DNA of 64,000 nucleotides from Plesiocystis pacifica SIR-1 (GTDB taxonomy: Bacteria; Myxococcota_A; Polyangia; Nannocystales; Nannocystaceae), in assembly GCF_000170895.1 (NCBI RefSeq), contig NZ_ABCS01000007.1:62001-126000 (forward strand), read 5' to 3'. The notes under the pieces are model-generated. The model did not search any database and was not told where the DNA came from. It was given only the letters and a program-made list of their open reading frames with translations. How positions within the stretch are numbered: position 1 is the first letter of the stretch; each line of letters begins with the position of its first letter. Made by a program: the position numbers and the translations under genes. Shown one piece after another: positions 27,319-36,874 of the stretch.

Positions 27319-29847
27319 CTAGGGTCCGCTCACGGGCGCCCCGACCACCGCCGGCTCGAGGTCCTCGGCCAGCCACGCCTCGACCTCGACACTCGCGTTG
27401 GCGTCGATCCCCGTCTGGCCAAAGTCGAACACGTACAGGTCCGCCTCGGCGTCGTACTCGGCCGCGTAGACCTCCGGCTGCAGCGCCCCGTCCACGGTGA
27501 ACTGCAGGCTCAAGGGCGCGCGCACGTGGATGCCCTCGCCGGGTCCGTGCCAGGCGTCGTGGAGGATCCAGCCCTGCTCGGGGGTGCTGCCGTCCTCGAC
27601 GTACTCGGGCTCGTCGAGGATCAGGGTCAAGTTGAGGGTGCTCGCGTCGCTGAGGTTGGCCGTGAGCGCGGCGCTTTGGTGCTGGGTGACGGCGAAGGGC
27701 AGGCCGACGGCCTCGTAGTCGACGACCTCGGAGGCGTTCCACCACGGGCCCGAGGCCACGAAGCGGTAGGTCCCGGCGGGCCAGTCCGCGGGCACCTCCC
27801 AGTCGACGTACCACTCGTGCTCGCGGCCCGAGAGGACCTGGCCGTTGGGGGCCGGGTCGGGGTCGTAGCGGGTGATCATCGCGGCGCGGCTGTTGTCGTA
27901 GGCCATGCCCGCGAAGCCGGCGGGGTGGGGCACGTCGACGAAGCCCTCGCCGTCGTCGACCTGCAGGCGCACGTTGGGGGCGCCGATGCTCGGGTCGCCG
28001 CCGCCGAAGCGAAAGCGCGCGACCTCGGTGCGCTGGCGCTCGGGGTCGACCTGCCCGACGACCTCGCCGACGTTTTGGCTGAACTCGTAGGCCCGGGGCG
28101 TGAAGCCGCCGGGCGAGGCCAGGCTCGGGCTCTCCTCGACGAGCACCACATCGCCTGCCTGGCCCGCGAGCATGTCGGCGAGCACGGCCGTGGTCGTATC
28201 GACCATGAAGGACCCGCCGAAGGGCCCCCACAGGCTCATCTCGGCCTCGTAGCCCCCCTGGTACCAGTCGTCGGGGGCCGAGAAGTACAGCAGGTGATCC
28301 TGGCTGTAGCCCCAGACCATCAGCTCGAGGCCCTCGGGACCCACGGGGATGCCCTCTTGGTCCATGAGCGCCGCGAACTCGTCGCGGGCGTACTTGACCA
28401 GGGAGTAGTTCGGCTCGCCGGGGATGGTCGAGATCACCATGGAGCCGACCTTGGCCACGCTCAGGTAGGTCTGGTGGACCTCGGCGTGGGGCACGTCGTT
28501 GCCGATCAGCAGGGTGTCGACGGGGATGCACTGCTTGGGCAGGCCCTCCATGGAGGTGTTCGGGTCGTTGTCGCCCGCGACCCCGGTGCACTGCCAGCCG
28601 CCCCAGGTGTAGTCGATGGGCAGCAGGTCGAAGAGCTCCCCGGAGAACTCGCCGTTGCGGTGGTAGCCGAATTTTTCGTAGGTCAGGTCGACGCGCCGGG
28701 AGGCCACGTCGATGTCCGGGTCGTCGGTCCAGTCGAGGTTTTGGTAGGCGTCGAAGATCACCGGCGAGGCCACGGTGCCGATCATCTCCATGCGCTGGGT
28801 CGCCGGGTCGTGGCCCAAAAAGCCGCCCCGGGGCGAGGCGTCGCCGGCCCCGGCCTGGCTGAACAGGCCAAAGATGGGCTCGCCGGTCTGCTCGAAGAAG
28901 TACTCCTCGAAGGCCAGCTCCACGGCCCCGGGGGCGTCCTCGCTGAGCAGCTCGTTCTCGTAGGCCACGGAGATTCCGTGCATCGCAAAGTTGAACAGCG
29001 CGGCCAAGGGCGTGCCGTCGGGGCGGCGCAGCCCGAGCACGGTCAGGCGCGGGTCCTTGCCGTAGGTCGGGTCGTTCTCCCCGCGGCGGTCGCCGTAGAC
29101 CTTGTCGTCCGGGTCCCAGTCGTCGAGGGTCGTCCACCCGAACTCCGCGTCGCCCATGGCGTCGGCGGCCTCCTTGATGGTCATCGCAAACTCCGTGGCG
29201 ATCAGGTCGATGACCTCCTCGTCCGCGGTGTCGGCCCCCACGGCCCCGAAGATGTCGGGCAGCCGCCAGTAGCGGCCGTGGGCGTGGTGCGAGTGGGTCC
29301 CGCCCCAGATCACCCGGCCCGCGATGTCCTCGCCGTAGAGCTCCATGTACTTGGCCGCGACCGCGTCGGTGACCCCCGACTCGCCGCTCATCATCGGCGT
29401 CTTCATCAAGATGACCCGGTCGCCCTCGCCGTCGTCGAGGACCATGGCCTTGATGGTGGGGTAGCTGTAAAAGCCCTTGGTCCCCCAAAACAGCCCGCTC
29501 CAGGCCGTGTTGATCCCGCCCACGCGGCCGCCGTAGCCAGCCAGGGAGATGCCCACGGGGTAGTGGAGGGGGCGCATCGCGACGCCAGCTTGGAGCGGCG
29601 TGGCCGGGCCGCCGGTGGTCGTGTCCTCGCTCGAGTCGGTCTCGGTCTCGGTCTCGGCCTCGGTCGTCGAGCCCTCCGTGCTCGTGTCGCTGGTGTCCTC
29701 GCCGCTGGTCGTGGTCTCGCCGACCTCGTCGTCGGTGCTGCCGTCGGTGCCATCGGCCGTCGCGGAGACGCCGTCGTCACCGCAACCTGGGGACAGTGCG
29801 AGGGACGCGAGCGCGAGGAGCATCAACGAGCTGTGGCGAGAGCGCAT
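27319..29847 (-). CDS. Neutral/alkaline ceramidase-like lipoprotein
   Basis: 842 residues from MRSRHSSLMLLALAS; the open frame continues far upstream, but this Met starts a lipoprotein signal ending SPGC. A Thr/Glu/Asp/Ser spacer (about 25-65) precedes the catalytic domain. Family features: an N-terminal Gly-rich block (LHYPVGISLAGYGGR), the metal site GGTHSHHAHG, FNFAMHGISVAYENEL, DASPRGG and PNTSMEGLP-like segments, and a C-terminal beta domain. Neutral ceramidases are zinc amidases cleaving ceramide to sphingosine and fatty acid. Some family members act on other lipid amides. It is divergent from the PhoD gene. Export by Sec and lipid anchoring are predicted. Confidence 0.78.
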   Translation of the reverse strand: MRSRHSSLMLLALASLALSPGCGDDGVSATADGTDGSTDDEVGETTTSGEDTSDTSTEGSTTEAETETETDSSEDTTTGGPATPLQAGVAMRPLHYPVGISLAGYGGRVGGINTAWSGLFWGTKGFYSYPTIKAMVLDDGEGDRVILMKTPMMSGESGVTDAVAAKYMELYGEDIAGRVIWGGTHSHHAHGRYWRLPDIFGAVGADTADEEVIDLIATEFAMTIKEAADAMGDAEFGWTTLDDWDPDDKVYGDRRGENDPTYGKDPRLTVLGLRRPDGTPLAALFNFAMHGISVAYENELLSEDAPGAVELAFEEYFFEQTGEPIFGLFSQAGAGDASPRGGFLGHDPATQRMEMIGTVASPVIFDAYQNLDWTDDPDIDVASRRVDLTYEKFGYHRNGEFSGELFDLLPIDYTWGGWQCTGVAGDNDPNTSMEGLPKQCIPVDTLLIGNDVPHAEVHQTYLSVAKVGSMVISTIPGEPNYSLVKYARDEFAALMDQEGIPVGPEGLELMVWGYSQDHLLYFSAPDDWYQGGYEAEMSLWGPFGGSFMVDTTTAVLADMLAGQAGDVVLVEESPSLASPGGFTPRAYEFSQNVGEVVGQVDPERQRTEVARFRFGGGDPSIGAPNVRLQVDDGEGFVDVPHPAGFAGMAYDNSRAAMITRYDPDPAPNGQVLSGREHEWYVDWEVPADWPAGTYRFVASGPWWNASEVVDYEAVGLPFAVTQHQSAALTANLSDASTLNLTLILDEPEYVEDGSTPEQGWILHDAWHGPGEGIHVRAPLSLQFTVDGALQPEVYAAEYDAEADLYVFDFGQTGIDANASVEVEAWLAEDLEPAVVGAPVSGP

Positions 29848-29958
29848 GACGCTCCATGGTAGAGCAACGCCGATTGAGGAGGAAACACCCCCGGATGTCA
29901 CGGATCCGTCATCGGGGCGTAGCGTGGCCTCCGGGAGCCTCGTAGACATTCCGGGCCC

Positions 29959-31656
29959 GTGGCCATCACCCGACGAGAACTCCTTCGGCGCGCCGGCATG
30001 CTCGGCGCCGCGACCCTGATCCCCAGCTTCACGGCCTGCACCCTCACCGTCTCCAGCGGCGACGACGAGGTCGGCGAGGACACCGAGACCGACACCGAGA
30101 GCGAGTCGGACACCACCGGCGGCGGCGACGGCCTGCCCGAGTACGCGTGGGAGGGCGAGCCCGGCCCCGAGACGATCTTCTCCCACGGTGTCGCGAGCGG
30201 CGACCCCCTGGCCGACTCGGTCATCCTGTGGACCCGGGTCAGCCCGGCGAGCCCCGACGAGGCCGTGCGGCTGTTCTTCGAGGTCGCCGTCGACCCCGAC
30301 TTCGAGCTCCGCGTGGCCGCGGACTACATCGACGTCGAGGCTACGAGCGCGCGGGACCACACCATGAAGATCGACGTCGACGGCCTCGACCCGGCCTCGA
30401 CCTACTACTACCGCTTCTACGCCCAGGGCCGGGTCTCGCCCGTCGGGCGCACGCGCACGGCCCCGGCCGGCGCGAGCGAGCACCTGCGCTTCGCCCTGGC
30501 CTCGTGCTCGAGCCTGGCCCACGGCTACTTCCACCCCTACCGCGAGCTCTCGACCCGCGCCGACCTCGACGCGATCCTCCACGTCGGCGACTACATCTAC
30601 GAGTACGGCACGGGCTACTACGGCGAGGTCCGCGAGTACGACCCGCCCCACGAGATCGTCACCCTGTCCGACTACCGCCGACGCTACGCCCAGTACCGCG
30701 CGGACGCCGCCCTCCAGGAGGCCCACCGCCAGCACCCCTTCATCGTCACCTGGGACGACCACGAGATCGCCAACAACGGGTGGCTCGGCGGGGCCGAGAA
30801 CCACACCGACGACGAGGGCAGCTGGGCCGCGCGCAAGGCCGCCGGCACCCAGGCCTACTTCGAGTGGCTGCCCCTGCGCGAGGGCGCCCCCGGCCGGGTC
30901 TACCGCGCGCTGAGCTACGGCGAGCTCGTCGACCTCATCGTGCTCGACACGCGCTACGAGGGCCGGGAGGAGCAGGTCGCCCCGGCCTCCGACGGCGTCG
31001 AGGCCTTCTACGAAGACCGCCAGCTCCTCGGCGTCGAGCAAGAGAGCTGGCTGCTCGACCGCCTCGCCAGCTCCACGGGCCAGTGGAAGATCCTCGCCAA
31101 CCAGATCATCATGGGCCAGCTGATCATCACCCCGGGGGACGAGGGCGAGCTCAACGGCTTCCTGCTCCCGGACATCTGGGACGGCTACGACGCCGCCCGG
31201 CGGCGCATCTTCCAGCACCTCATCGACAACGCCATCGACGACGTCGTGGTCCTCGCGGGCGACCTGCACATCAGCTTCGCCAACGAGCTGACCATCGACC
31301 CCTACGACGGCTACGACCCCGAGACCGGCGAGGGCGCCGTGGCCGTCGAGTTTGCGACGCCCGGCATCAGCTCGCCCGCCTCGGGCTTCGACGCCGGCAC
31401 CCTCGCCCTGCTCCAGTCCCTCAACCCCCACAACCGCTACGTCGCCGCGGGCGACAACGGCTACGTCACCATCGACGTGACCCCCGCCCGGCTCCAGGCC
31501 GACTTTTGGATGTTCCCGCCGCAGCTGCGCGAGAGCCCCGAGTTCGCCCCGGGCAGCTTCGCCGCCGGCTGGAGCGTCGCGTCTGGCACCGCGCGGCTGA
31601 GCGAGGCTGGGGAGCCCGCGCCCGCCAAGGCCGATCCGCCGCCCCTGGCCCCCTGA
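29959..31656 (+). CDS. phoD: PhoD-family alkaline phosphatase, Tat exported
   Basis: 565 residues from a GTG. The N-terminus TRRELLRRAGMLGAAT is a twin-arginine signal ending in SFTAC, so Tat export and possible lipidation. An acidic Thr/Ser/Glu spacer follows, then the PhoD N-domain (FSHGVASGDPLADSVILWTRVS) and the catalytic core with HVGDYIYEYG, FIVTWDDHEIANNGW, GQWKILANQIIMG and VLAGDLHISFANEL. PhoD enzymes hydrolyse phosphodiesters and monoesters outside the cell using Ca/Fe. It is divergent from the ceramidase gene, 111 bases between; a phosphate-type control is possible, but I see no clear Pho box. Confidence 0.9.
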   Translation: MAITRRELLRRAGMLGAATLIPSFTACTLTVSSGDDEVGEDTETDTESESDTTGGGDGLPEYAWEGEPGPETIFSHGVASGDPLADSVILWTRVSPASPDEAVRLFFEVAVDPDFELRVAADYIDVEATSARDHTMKIDVDGLDPASTYYYRFYAQGRVSPVGRTRTAPAGASEHLRFALASCSSLAHGYFHPYRELSTRADLDAILHVGDYIYEYGTGYYGEVREYDPPHEIVTLSDYRRRYAQYRADAALQEAHRQHPFIVTWDDHEIANNGWLGGAENHTDDEGSWAARKAAGTQAYFEWLPLREGAPGRVYRALSYGELVDLIVLDTRYEGREEQVAPASDGVEAFYEDRQLLGVEQESWLLDRLASSTGQWKILANQIIMGQLIITPGDEGELNGFLLPDIWDGYDAARRRIFQHLIDNAIDDVVVLAGDLHISFANELTIDPYDGYDPETGEGAVAVEFATPGISSPASGFDAGTLALLQSLNPHNRYVAAGDNGYVTIDVTPARLQADFWMFPPQLRESPEFAPGSFAAGWSVASGTARLSEAGEPAPAKADPPPLAP

Positions 31657-31712
31657 CATCCAGGCGACTAGCGAAAAGGATGGGCCGCGGCGACGGGCCC
31701 CGGACCCCGACA

Positions 31713-31740
31713 GGGGGAGCCGATCTCATCGCGCTCCCCC
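31713..31740 (+). terminator. Hairpin after the PhoD gene
   Basis: Perfect 8-base arms GGGGGAGC and GCTCCCCC with a 12-base loop, 57 bases after the stop codon. No clear T-run follows, so intrinsic termination is uncertain. Confidence 0.4.
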
Positions 31741-31917
31741 CGTTCGGTAAGTTGCTTCACGCTCGCGAACCCCGCGCGTCGCAATTCGCCCCACTCGTCG
31801 CACTATCGAGCCTCCTGATAGGGCGTGAAACTGCGCCAAATCGACGACTGAGGCAGGCTGTGGGTGGCAATGGACGCGACCCTCCCCACTCGGCCCGGCC
31901 GCGCCGGCTACCCCCGG

Positions 31918-32862
31918 ATGACGCCGACCTGCGGTAGCTTCGGGGCCGTGGCCGTGCTCGAAGACATGGCGACGGGAGCTCGCCACTGGCTCAGTCCTCG
32001 CCACCTGCTGGGACGCGCTCCCAACTGCCAGCTGCGCATCCGCGAGCCCCGAGTGTCGGGCTTCCACGCGGAGCTGCTGTGGGACGGTCGCTCTTGGCGC
32101 CTCCAGGATCTCGGCAGCCGCAACGGGACGACCCTCGGCGAGCGCCGGCTGGCCGTGGGTGAGCAGGTCGAGCTGACCCGCGGTGCCGAGCTGACCCTCG
32201 CCGGCCGCGTGTCCTTTCGGCTCGTCGACGACTCCGCGCCCTCGCTGATCGCCACGAGCCCCGACGGCGAGACCCGGACCGCCGAGGACGGCCTGCTCGT
32301 GCTGCCCAACGAGGAGTCCCCCGAGCTGACCCTCTACATGGAGCTCGACGGCCGCTGGGTGGTCGAGTCGAGCTCGGGCAGCGCCGAGCTCGAGGGCGAG
32401 CAGACCCTGTTCGCGGGCGGCAAGCCGTGGCGCGTCAGCCTCCCGAACACCCTGCCCGAGACCCGCGAGATCGACAACGAGCGGCGCATCCACGCCTTCT
32501 CGCACCGCTTCTTCGTCAGCCGCGACGGCGAGCACATCGAGCTGAGCCTCGTCTCGCCCGAGGGCAGCGAGAGCGTTCGGATCGAGCCCCGCGCCCACCT
32601 GGCCCTGCTCCTCGTGCTCGCCCGCGTCCGCCTCGAGGACGCCGAGGCCGGGCTGCCCGAGTCCGAGCACGGCTGGGTGCATCGAGAGGACCTCCCGCGC
32701 AAGCTCGGCGTGGAGCCCCACCTCCCGAACCTCTGGATTCATCGCGCGCGCAAGCAGCTGGCCAAGCTGGGCTTTCGCGACGCGGCCACGGTCATCGAAC
32801 GTCGCGCCAACGGGACGCAGCTGCGGCTGAGCGTGCGACGCATCGAGATCGCCGACGCCTGA
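31918..32862 (+). CDS. FHA-domain protein
   Basis: 314 residues from MTPTCGSFGAVAVLED; earlier in-frame starts at 31864 (GTG) and 31870 (ATG) exist. The N-terminal FHA domain binds phosphothreonine: HLLGRAPNCQLRIREPRVSGFHAELLWD, then LQDLGSRNGTTLGE. The C-terminal half (about 165-314) has HAFSHRFFVSRDGEHIELSL and VHREDLPRKLGVEP followed by HRARKQLAKLGF, which could be a winged-helix-like domain. The Ser/Thr kinase gene starts 65 bases downstream on the same strand, so kinase and FHA reader are probably co-expressed. Confidence 0.85.
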   Translation: MTPTCGSFGAVAVLEDMATGARHWLSPRHLLGRAPNCQLRIREPRVSGFHAELLWDGRSWRLQDLGSRNGTTLGERRLAVGEQVELTRGAELTLAGRVSFRLVDDSAPSLIATSPDGETRTAEDGLLVLPNEESPELTLYMELDGRWVVESSSGSAELEGEQTLFAGGKPWRVSLPNTLPETREIDNERRIHAFSHRFFVSRDGEHIELSLVSPEGSESVRIEPRAHLALLLVLARVRLEDAEAGLPESEHGWVHREDLPRKLGVEPHLPNLWIHRARKQLAKLGFRDAATVIERRANGTQLRLSVRRIEIADA

Positions 32863-32926
32863 GCGTCGACCTCGCTGGAAACCCGACGGCCCACCACGCC
32901 GCCTCGCCCCCCGCTCCGGAGGTCCC

Positions 32927-35725
32927 ATGGAAATTCGCGAGACCCACACCGACTATGAGCTGACCCATACAGCCCAGGCCCCCGATGCCATGCTCGAGTC
33001 CGTCGGGCAGCGCATCCGCGCGCGCATGTTTGGGCTCGAGGACGGCGCCGGCGGGCCGCCCGAGCGCATCGATCGCTTCGTCATCGACCGCATGCTCGGC
33101 GCGGGGGGCATGGGCACGGTCTACGAGGCCTGGGACGAGGAGCTGCAGCGCCGGGTCGCGATCAAGTTCCTGCGCACCATCGCCCGCAGCGAGACCGGCG
33201 AGAAGCGCTTTTATCGCGAGGCCCAGGGCCTGGCCCGCATCGCCCACCCCAACGTCGTCTCGGTGTTCGACGTCGGCCGCTGGGAGGACAAGGTGTGGAT
33301 CGCCATGGAGTACGTGCCCGGCAAGACCCTCGGGCGCTGGGCGGCCGAGCTGCGGCGCAAGCCCGCGGACATCGTGCGCCGCTGGGCCGACGCCGGCCGG
33401 GGCCTCGCGGCCATCCACGCCGCCGGCCTCGTCCACCGCGACATCAAGCCCGCGAACATCCTGCTGGGCGACGACGGGCGCGTGCGGATCATCGACTTCG
33501 GCCTGGTCAAGGTCTCCGACACCATCGACGAGTTCTCGTCCATCGGCCTCGGCGACCGCCCGGCGTCCATGGACGGCAACACCTACGCGGGCTCGGGCGC
33601 GGGCTACAGCAGCTCGGCCTCGCTCAACGAGAGCCTGACCGACGTCGACAGCTTCGTCGGCACCCCGGCCTACGCCGCCCCCGAGCACTGGGACCGGCGC
33701 TACGTCGACGCGCGCAGCGACCAGTACTCCTTTTGCGTCGCGCTGTGGGAGGCCCTGGTCGGCTCGCGGCCGTCCCGGCGCGAGCGCGAGCGCGGCGGCC
33801 TGGTGCCCCTGCCCAAGGACAAGCGCATGTCCAAGCGGGTCTACCGGGCGCTGTGCCGCGGCCTCGCCCTCGACCCCCAAGAGCGCTTCCCCGACATGCT
33901 CAGCCTCGTCGAGGCCCTCGAGCCCCCCTCGCGGCGATGGCTCGCGCCGGTGGTTGCAGCCGGGGTCACGGCGATCGTGGCGACCAGCGCCGCCTTGGCC
34001 CTGCGCCCGCCGGTGGTCCTGGCCGAGCCCGAAGACCCCTGCTCCAACGCGGGCGACCCCATCGCCGAGCTGTGGACCGAGCGGCGCAAGGAGGTGGTCC
34101 ACGAGCGCCTCGGGCCCGAGTTCGCTGGGCAGGCCGAGGGCCTGATCGAGGGCTGGGCCGAGGGCTGGCACCAGGCGGCCTACGACAGCTGCGAAGACGT
34201 GCTCGTCCGCCAGCTCTACTCGAGCGAGGTCTTCGATCGTCGCGGCCGCTGCCTCGAGCGCCAGCTCGACGGCTTCGAGGTCGCCCTGCAGGCCATCGAA
34301 GAGGGCGACGTGGAGTCGACGAGCGAGCTGCTGCAGTGGCTCGCAACCCTCGACGATCCCCAGGAGTGCCTGGGCGAGGCCATGCTCCACAACCAGTTCG
34401 AGGCGCCGCCCCCGGAGCACGCCGAGGAGATCGCGCGGCTGCGTCGCCAGCTCCTCCGCCTGAGCGTCGGTGAGCTCCGCGGCCTGCCCAAGCGCATCGA
34501 AGACGTCGAGACGATCCTCGCCCGGGCGCGCGCGCTGGCCTGGAGGCCCCTCGAGGGCGAAGCCTCGCTCATGCTCGGGGGGCTCTACGCCAAGACCTAC
34601 CGCCTCACCGACGCCCGCCTCGAGCTCGGCCGAGCCCTCGACGCCTGCGTCGAGCTCGACGACAACGAGCTGTGCGGCCTGGCCTGGAGCGAGCTGCTGA
34701 CCATCGAGAGCCAGATGGCCTTCGACGTCGACGCGGCCCGGTGGGCCTACGAGCGCGAGCAAGCCATCTGGGCGGAGTTCGAGAGCCCCCACCGCCAGGC
34801 CTTCTCCAAGACGGACCACGCCAAGTACTTGCTGCTCACCTCCGAGTTCGAGGCCGCGGAGACCGAGCTGCGCGCAGCCGCGGACATCTACGCCGAGCTC
34901 GGCTCCAACTACGCCTGGGACCACGCCCGGACCCTGCGCATGCTCGCGTGGACCTCGACCCTGCTCGAGCGGCCCGACGACGCGAAGACGCTCTACGCCG
35001 AGGCCCGGGAGCTGCTCACGCTCAACGAAGAGCACGCGGCCAAGCCCGGCACCGGGCGCTCTGCCGCCCGCGCGAGGCTCAACGAATCCATCACCGTGTT
35101 CGTCGACGGGGACGCGGCCAAGGCCAGGACCCTGGCGAGCGAGGGCCTGCGCACGGCCGTCGAGGAGCAGGGGCCTCAGGGCTTGCTCGTGGCGCGCTAC
35201 CACGTCGTCATCGCGGCGACCTGCGAGGCCCTCGGCGACGTAGACTGCGTCCGCGAGCACTCCGCCCAGGCCGACGCGGTCTCGCTGGCCGCTGGCGGCC
35301 CCACCCACCCCCTGCGCCTCGACGTGCTCTCGACCGTCGGCGTCGTCCACCTCAACGACGACCGGCCCGAGGAGGCGATGGCGGCCTTCGAGCAGGCCGT
35401 GGCCATCGCGCGGCGCAACTGGGACTCGGACTCGATCCGCGTCGCTCTGGCCGAGCGCAACCTCGCCGACGCCGTGTTCCAAAACGGCGAGCCCGAGCGC
35501 GCCCGCGAGCTAATGCTCCAGGCCGCGCGCAACATCGAGGCCAGCCAGGGCCCCGACAGCGCCGAGCTGCTCCCCGCCGCGACGATGCTCGGCCACGTCG
35601 AGCTCGAGCTCGGCCACCGCGCGGCGGCCCGGACCTGGCTCGAGCGCGCGCGCACCCTCGCAGGCGGCGACGCCGAGCTCGTTGGGGAGCTCGACGCGCT
35701 CCTCACCAAGACCTCCACGCCCTAG
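32927..35725 (+). CDS. Transmembrane Ser/Thr protein kinase with TPR-like repeats
   Basis: 932 residues. Kinase domain about 50-330: glycine loop LGAGGMGTVYEAW, VAIKFL (ATP Lys), HRDIKPANILL, DFGLVKVS and GTPAYAAPEHW. The activation segment contains a long Ser/Gly insert. One membrane helix (about 336-360, VVAAGVTAIVATSAALAL) follows, then an outside or periplasmic helical region of about 570 residues with TPR-like repeats (for example LGRALDACVELDDNELCG, AEELRAAADIYAELGS-type units). This is the common myxobacterial receptor-kinase layout. It pairs with the FHA gene upstream. The target is unknown. Confidence 0.92.
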   Translation: MEIRETHTDYELTHTAQAPDAMLESVGQRIRARMFGLEDGAGGPPERIDRFVIDRMLGAGGMGTVYEAWDEELQRRVAIKFLRTIARSETGEKRFYREAQGLARIAHPNVVSVFDVGRWEDKVWIAMEYVPGKTLGRWAAELRRKPADIVRRWADAGRGLAAIHAAGLVHRDIKPANILLGDDGRVRIIDFGLVKVSDTIDEFSSIGLGDRPASMDGNTYAGSGAGYSSSASLNESLTDVDSFVGTPAYAAPEHWDRRYVDARSDQYSFCVALWEALVGSRPSRRERERGGLVPLPKDKRMSKRVYRALCRGLALDPQERFPDMLSLVEALEPPSRRWLAPVVAAGVTAIVATSAALALRPPVVLAEPEDPCSNAGDPIAELWTERRKEVVHERLGPEFAGQAEGLIEGWAEGWHQAAYDSCEDVLVRQLYSSEVFDRRGRCLERQLDGFEVALQAIEEGDVESTSELLQWLATLDDPQECLGEAMLHNQFEAPPPEHAEEIARLRRQLLRLSVGELRGLPKRIEDVETILARARALAWRPLEGEASLMLGGLYAKTYRLTDARLELGRALDACVELDDNELCGLAWSELLTIESQMAFDVDAARWAYEREQAIWAEFESPHRQAFSKTDHAKYLLLTSEFEAAETELRAAADIYAELGSNYAWDHARTLRMLAWTSTLLERPDDAKTLYAEARELLTLNEEHAAKPGTGRSAARARLNESITVFVDGDAAKARTLASEGLRTAVEEQGPQGLLVARYHVVIAATCEALGDVDCVREHSAQADAVSLAAGGPTHPLRLDVLSTVGVVHLNDDRPEEAMAAFEQAVAIARRNWDSDSIRVALAERNLADAVFQNGEPERARELMLQAARNIEASQGPDSAELLPAATMLGHVELELGHRAAARTWLERARTLAGGDAELVGELDALLTKTSTP

Positions 35726-35739
35726 ACAAGGACCCACCC

Positions 35740-36036
35740 ATGGCAAGCGCAACCATCGACAGCACCTCCTCCCCCCAAGACATCAAGTGGTCGAGCACCA
35801 CGGAGCCCCGCCTCACCAAAAACAGCAGCACGACGGTGAGCTCGACCGTGTCTGGCATGTACTGGTGGCTGGGCACCGACAGCCAGCCCTCGGGCGGCGG
35901 CACGGCCTTCTCCTCGGGTACCTCCTTCGCTCAGGGCGTGCGGGATCAGACCTGGTCCTTCGCCAGCTCGTCGTCCAGCGGCGCCAAGATCACGCTGACC
36001 GTGACCGGCACCGGCGACGACGACGTCCTCAAGTAG
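35740..36036 (+). CDS. Small Ser/Thr-rich protein after the kinase gene
   Basis: 98 residues starting MASATIDSTSSPQDIKW; AAGGA lies nine bases before the ATG and 14 bases separate it from the kinase stop codon, so it is likely in the same transcript. The sequence is Ser/Thr/Gly-rich, predicted beta, with MYWWLGTDSQPSGGG and a closing ITLTVTGTGDDDVLK. No signal peptide is seen. The family is not recognised. It could be a kinase substrate, which is inference from position and Ser/Thr content only. Confidence 0.6.
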   Translation: MASATIDSTSSPQDIKWSSTTEPRLTKNSSTTVSSTVSGMYWWLGTDSQPSGGGTAFSSGTSFAQGVRDQTWSFASSSSSGAKITLTVTGTGDDDVLK

Positions 36037-36037
36037 C

Positions 36038-36838
36038 TCAATCCCGCGGCGGACGAGGGAAGAACGCGCTCGTCCGCCGCACGTAGTCTTCATAGCCCGG
36101 CCGCGTCTCGACCAGCTTGCGCTCGAGCAAGGGCACGCCCGAGACGCGCAGCAACAGGAAGCTCATCAGCGCGGGCCCGATCGCGGTCCACCACGGCGCG
36201 CCCAGGACCAGGGCCACGCCGAAGTGGGCCCACCACACGCAAAAGTCCCCGAAGTAGTTGGGGTGCCGGGTGTAGCGCCACAGCCCGCGATCCATGACCT
36301 TCCCGGCGTTGTCCGGATCGGCCTTGAAGCGCGCGAGCTGCAGGTCGCCGACGGTCTCGAAGCCCAGCCCGACCAACCAGGTCAACCCGGCGACGACGGT
36401 GAGCGCCACGTCGAGGCCGTCGAGGCCGTCGAAGGCTCCGCCCGACTCGCTCAGCAGCGCGCCCTGGACCGGCAGGCTGACCACGTAGAGCAGCGCGCCC
36501 TGCCCCCAGAAGATCAAAAACAGGCTGCTCCACCAAAAGGTCGGCCCGATGCGCTCGCGCAGGGACTGGTAGCGCGGGTCCTCCTCGGAGTAGACGAGCA
36601 GGTTGCGCCAGCCCAGGTAGACGGTCAGGCGCAGGCCCCAGGCGCTGACCATGGCCAGCAGCAGCCACTGCAGCGGCTCGAGGGCGAAGCCTCGGTCGTA
36701 GGCGCAGGCCCAGGCGACGAGCACGAAGCCGAAGCCCCAGTAGATATCGACGATGCCGGCGTTGCGCTCGAGCAGGCTGATCAGCCAGACCAGAGCGAGG
36801 GACACCAGCAAGATCGCGGCTGCAGTCAGCGAGGCCAT
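36038..36838 (-). CDS. DUF1295 family membrane protein (steroid 5-alpha-reductase-like)
   Basis: 266 residues with six or seven membrane helices. The family signature is in the C-terminal half: GLWRYTRHPNYFGDFCVWWAHFG, with FKADPDNAGKVMDRG just before, as in DUF1295 and isoprenylcysteine methyltransferase-like/5-alpha-reductase folds. An early helix carries DIYWGFGFVLVAW. It probably acts on a lipid or sterol-like substrate in the membrane; no substrate is evident. Its stop lies one base after the small kinase-linked gene ends on the other strand, so the two converge. Confidence 0.85.
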   Translation of the reverse strand: MASLTAAAILLVSLALVWLISLLERNAGIVDIYWGFGFVLVAWACAYDRGFALEPLQWLLLAMVSAWGLRLTVYLGWRNLLVYSEEDPRYQSLRERIGPTFWWSSLFLIFWGQGALLYVVSLPVQGALLSESGGAFDGLDGLDVALTVVAGLTWLVGLGFETVGDLQLARFKADPDNAGKVMDRGLWRYTRHPNYFGDFCVWWAHFGVALVLGAPWWTAIGPALMSFLLLRVSGVPLLERKLVETRPGYEDYVRRTSAFFPRPPRD

Positions 36839-36874
36839 GCTCGGGCAGTGTACCCAAGCTCGACGGGCTGAGCT

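Noticed and set aside
27319-31659. A minus frame extending the ceramidase gene to 1446 residues
   Set aside because: The extra N-terminal half is antisense to PhoD and lacks a signal; the Met at 29847 starts a lipoprotein signal.
30147-31937. A 596-residue plus frame inside the PhoD gene
   Set aside because: Out of frame with PhoD, Arg/Gly/Pro-rich, no domain.
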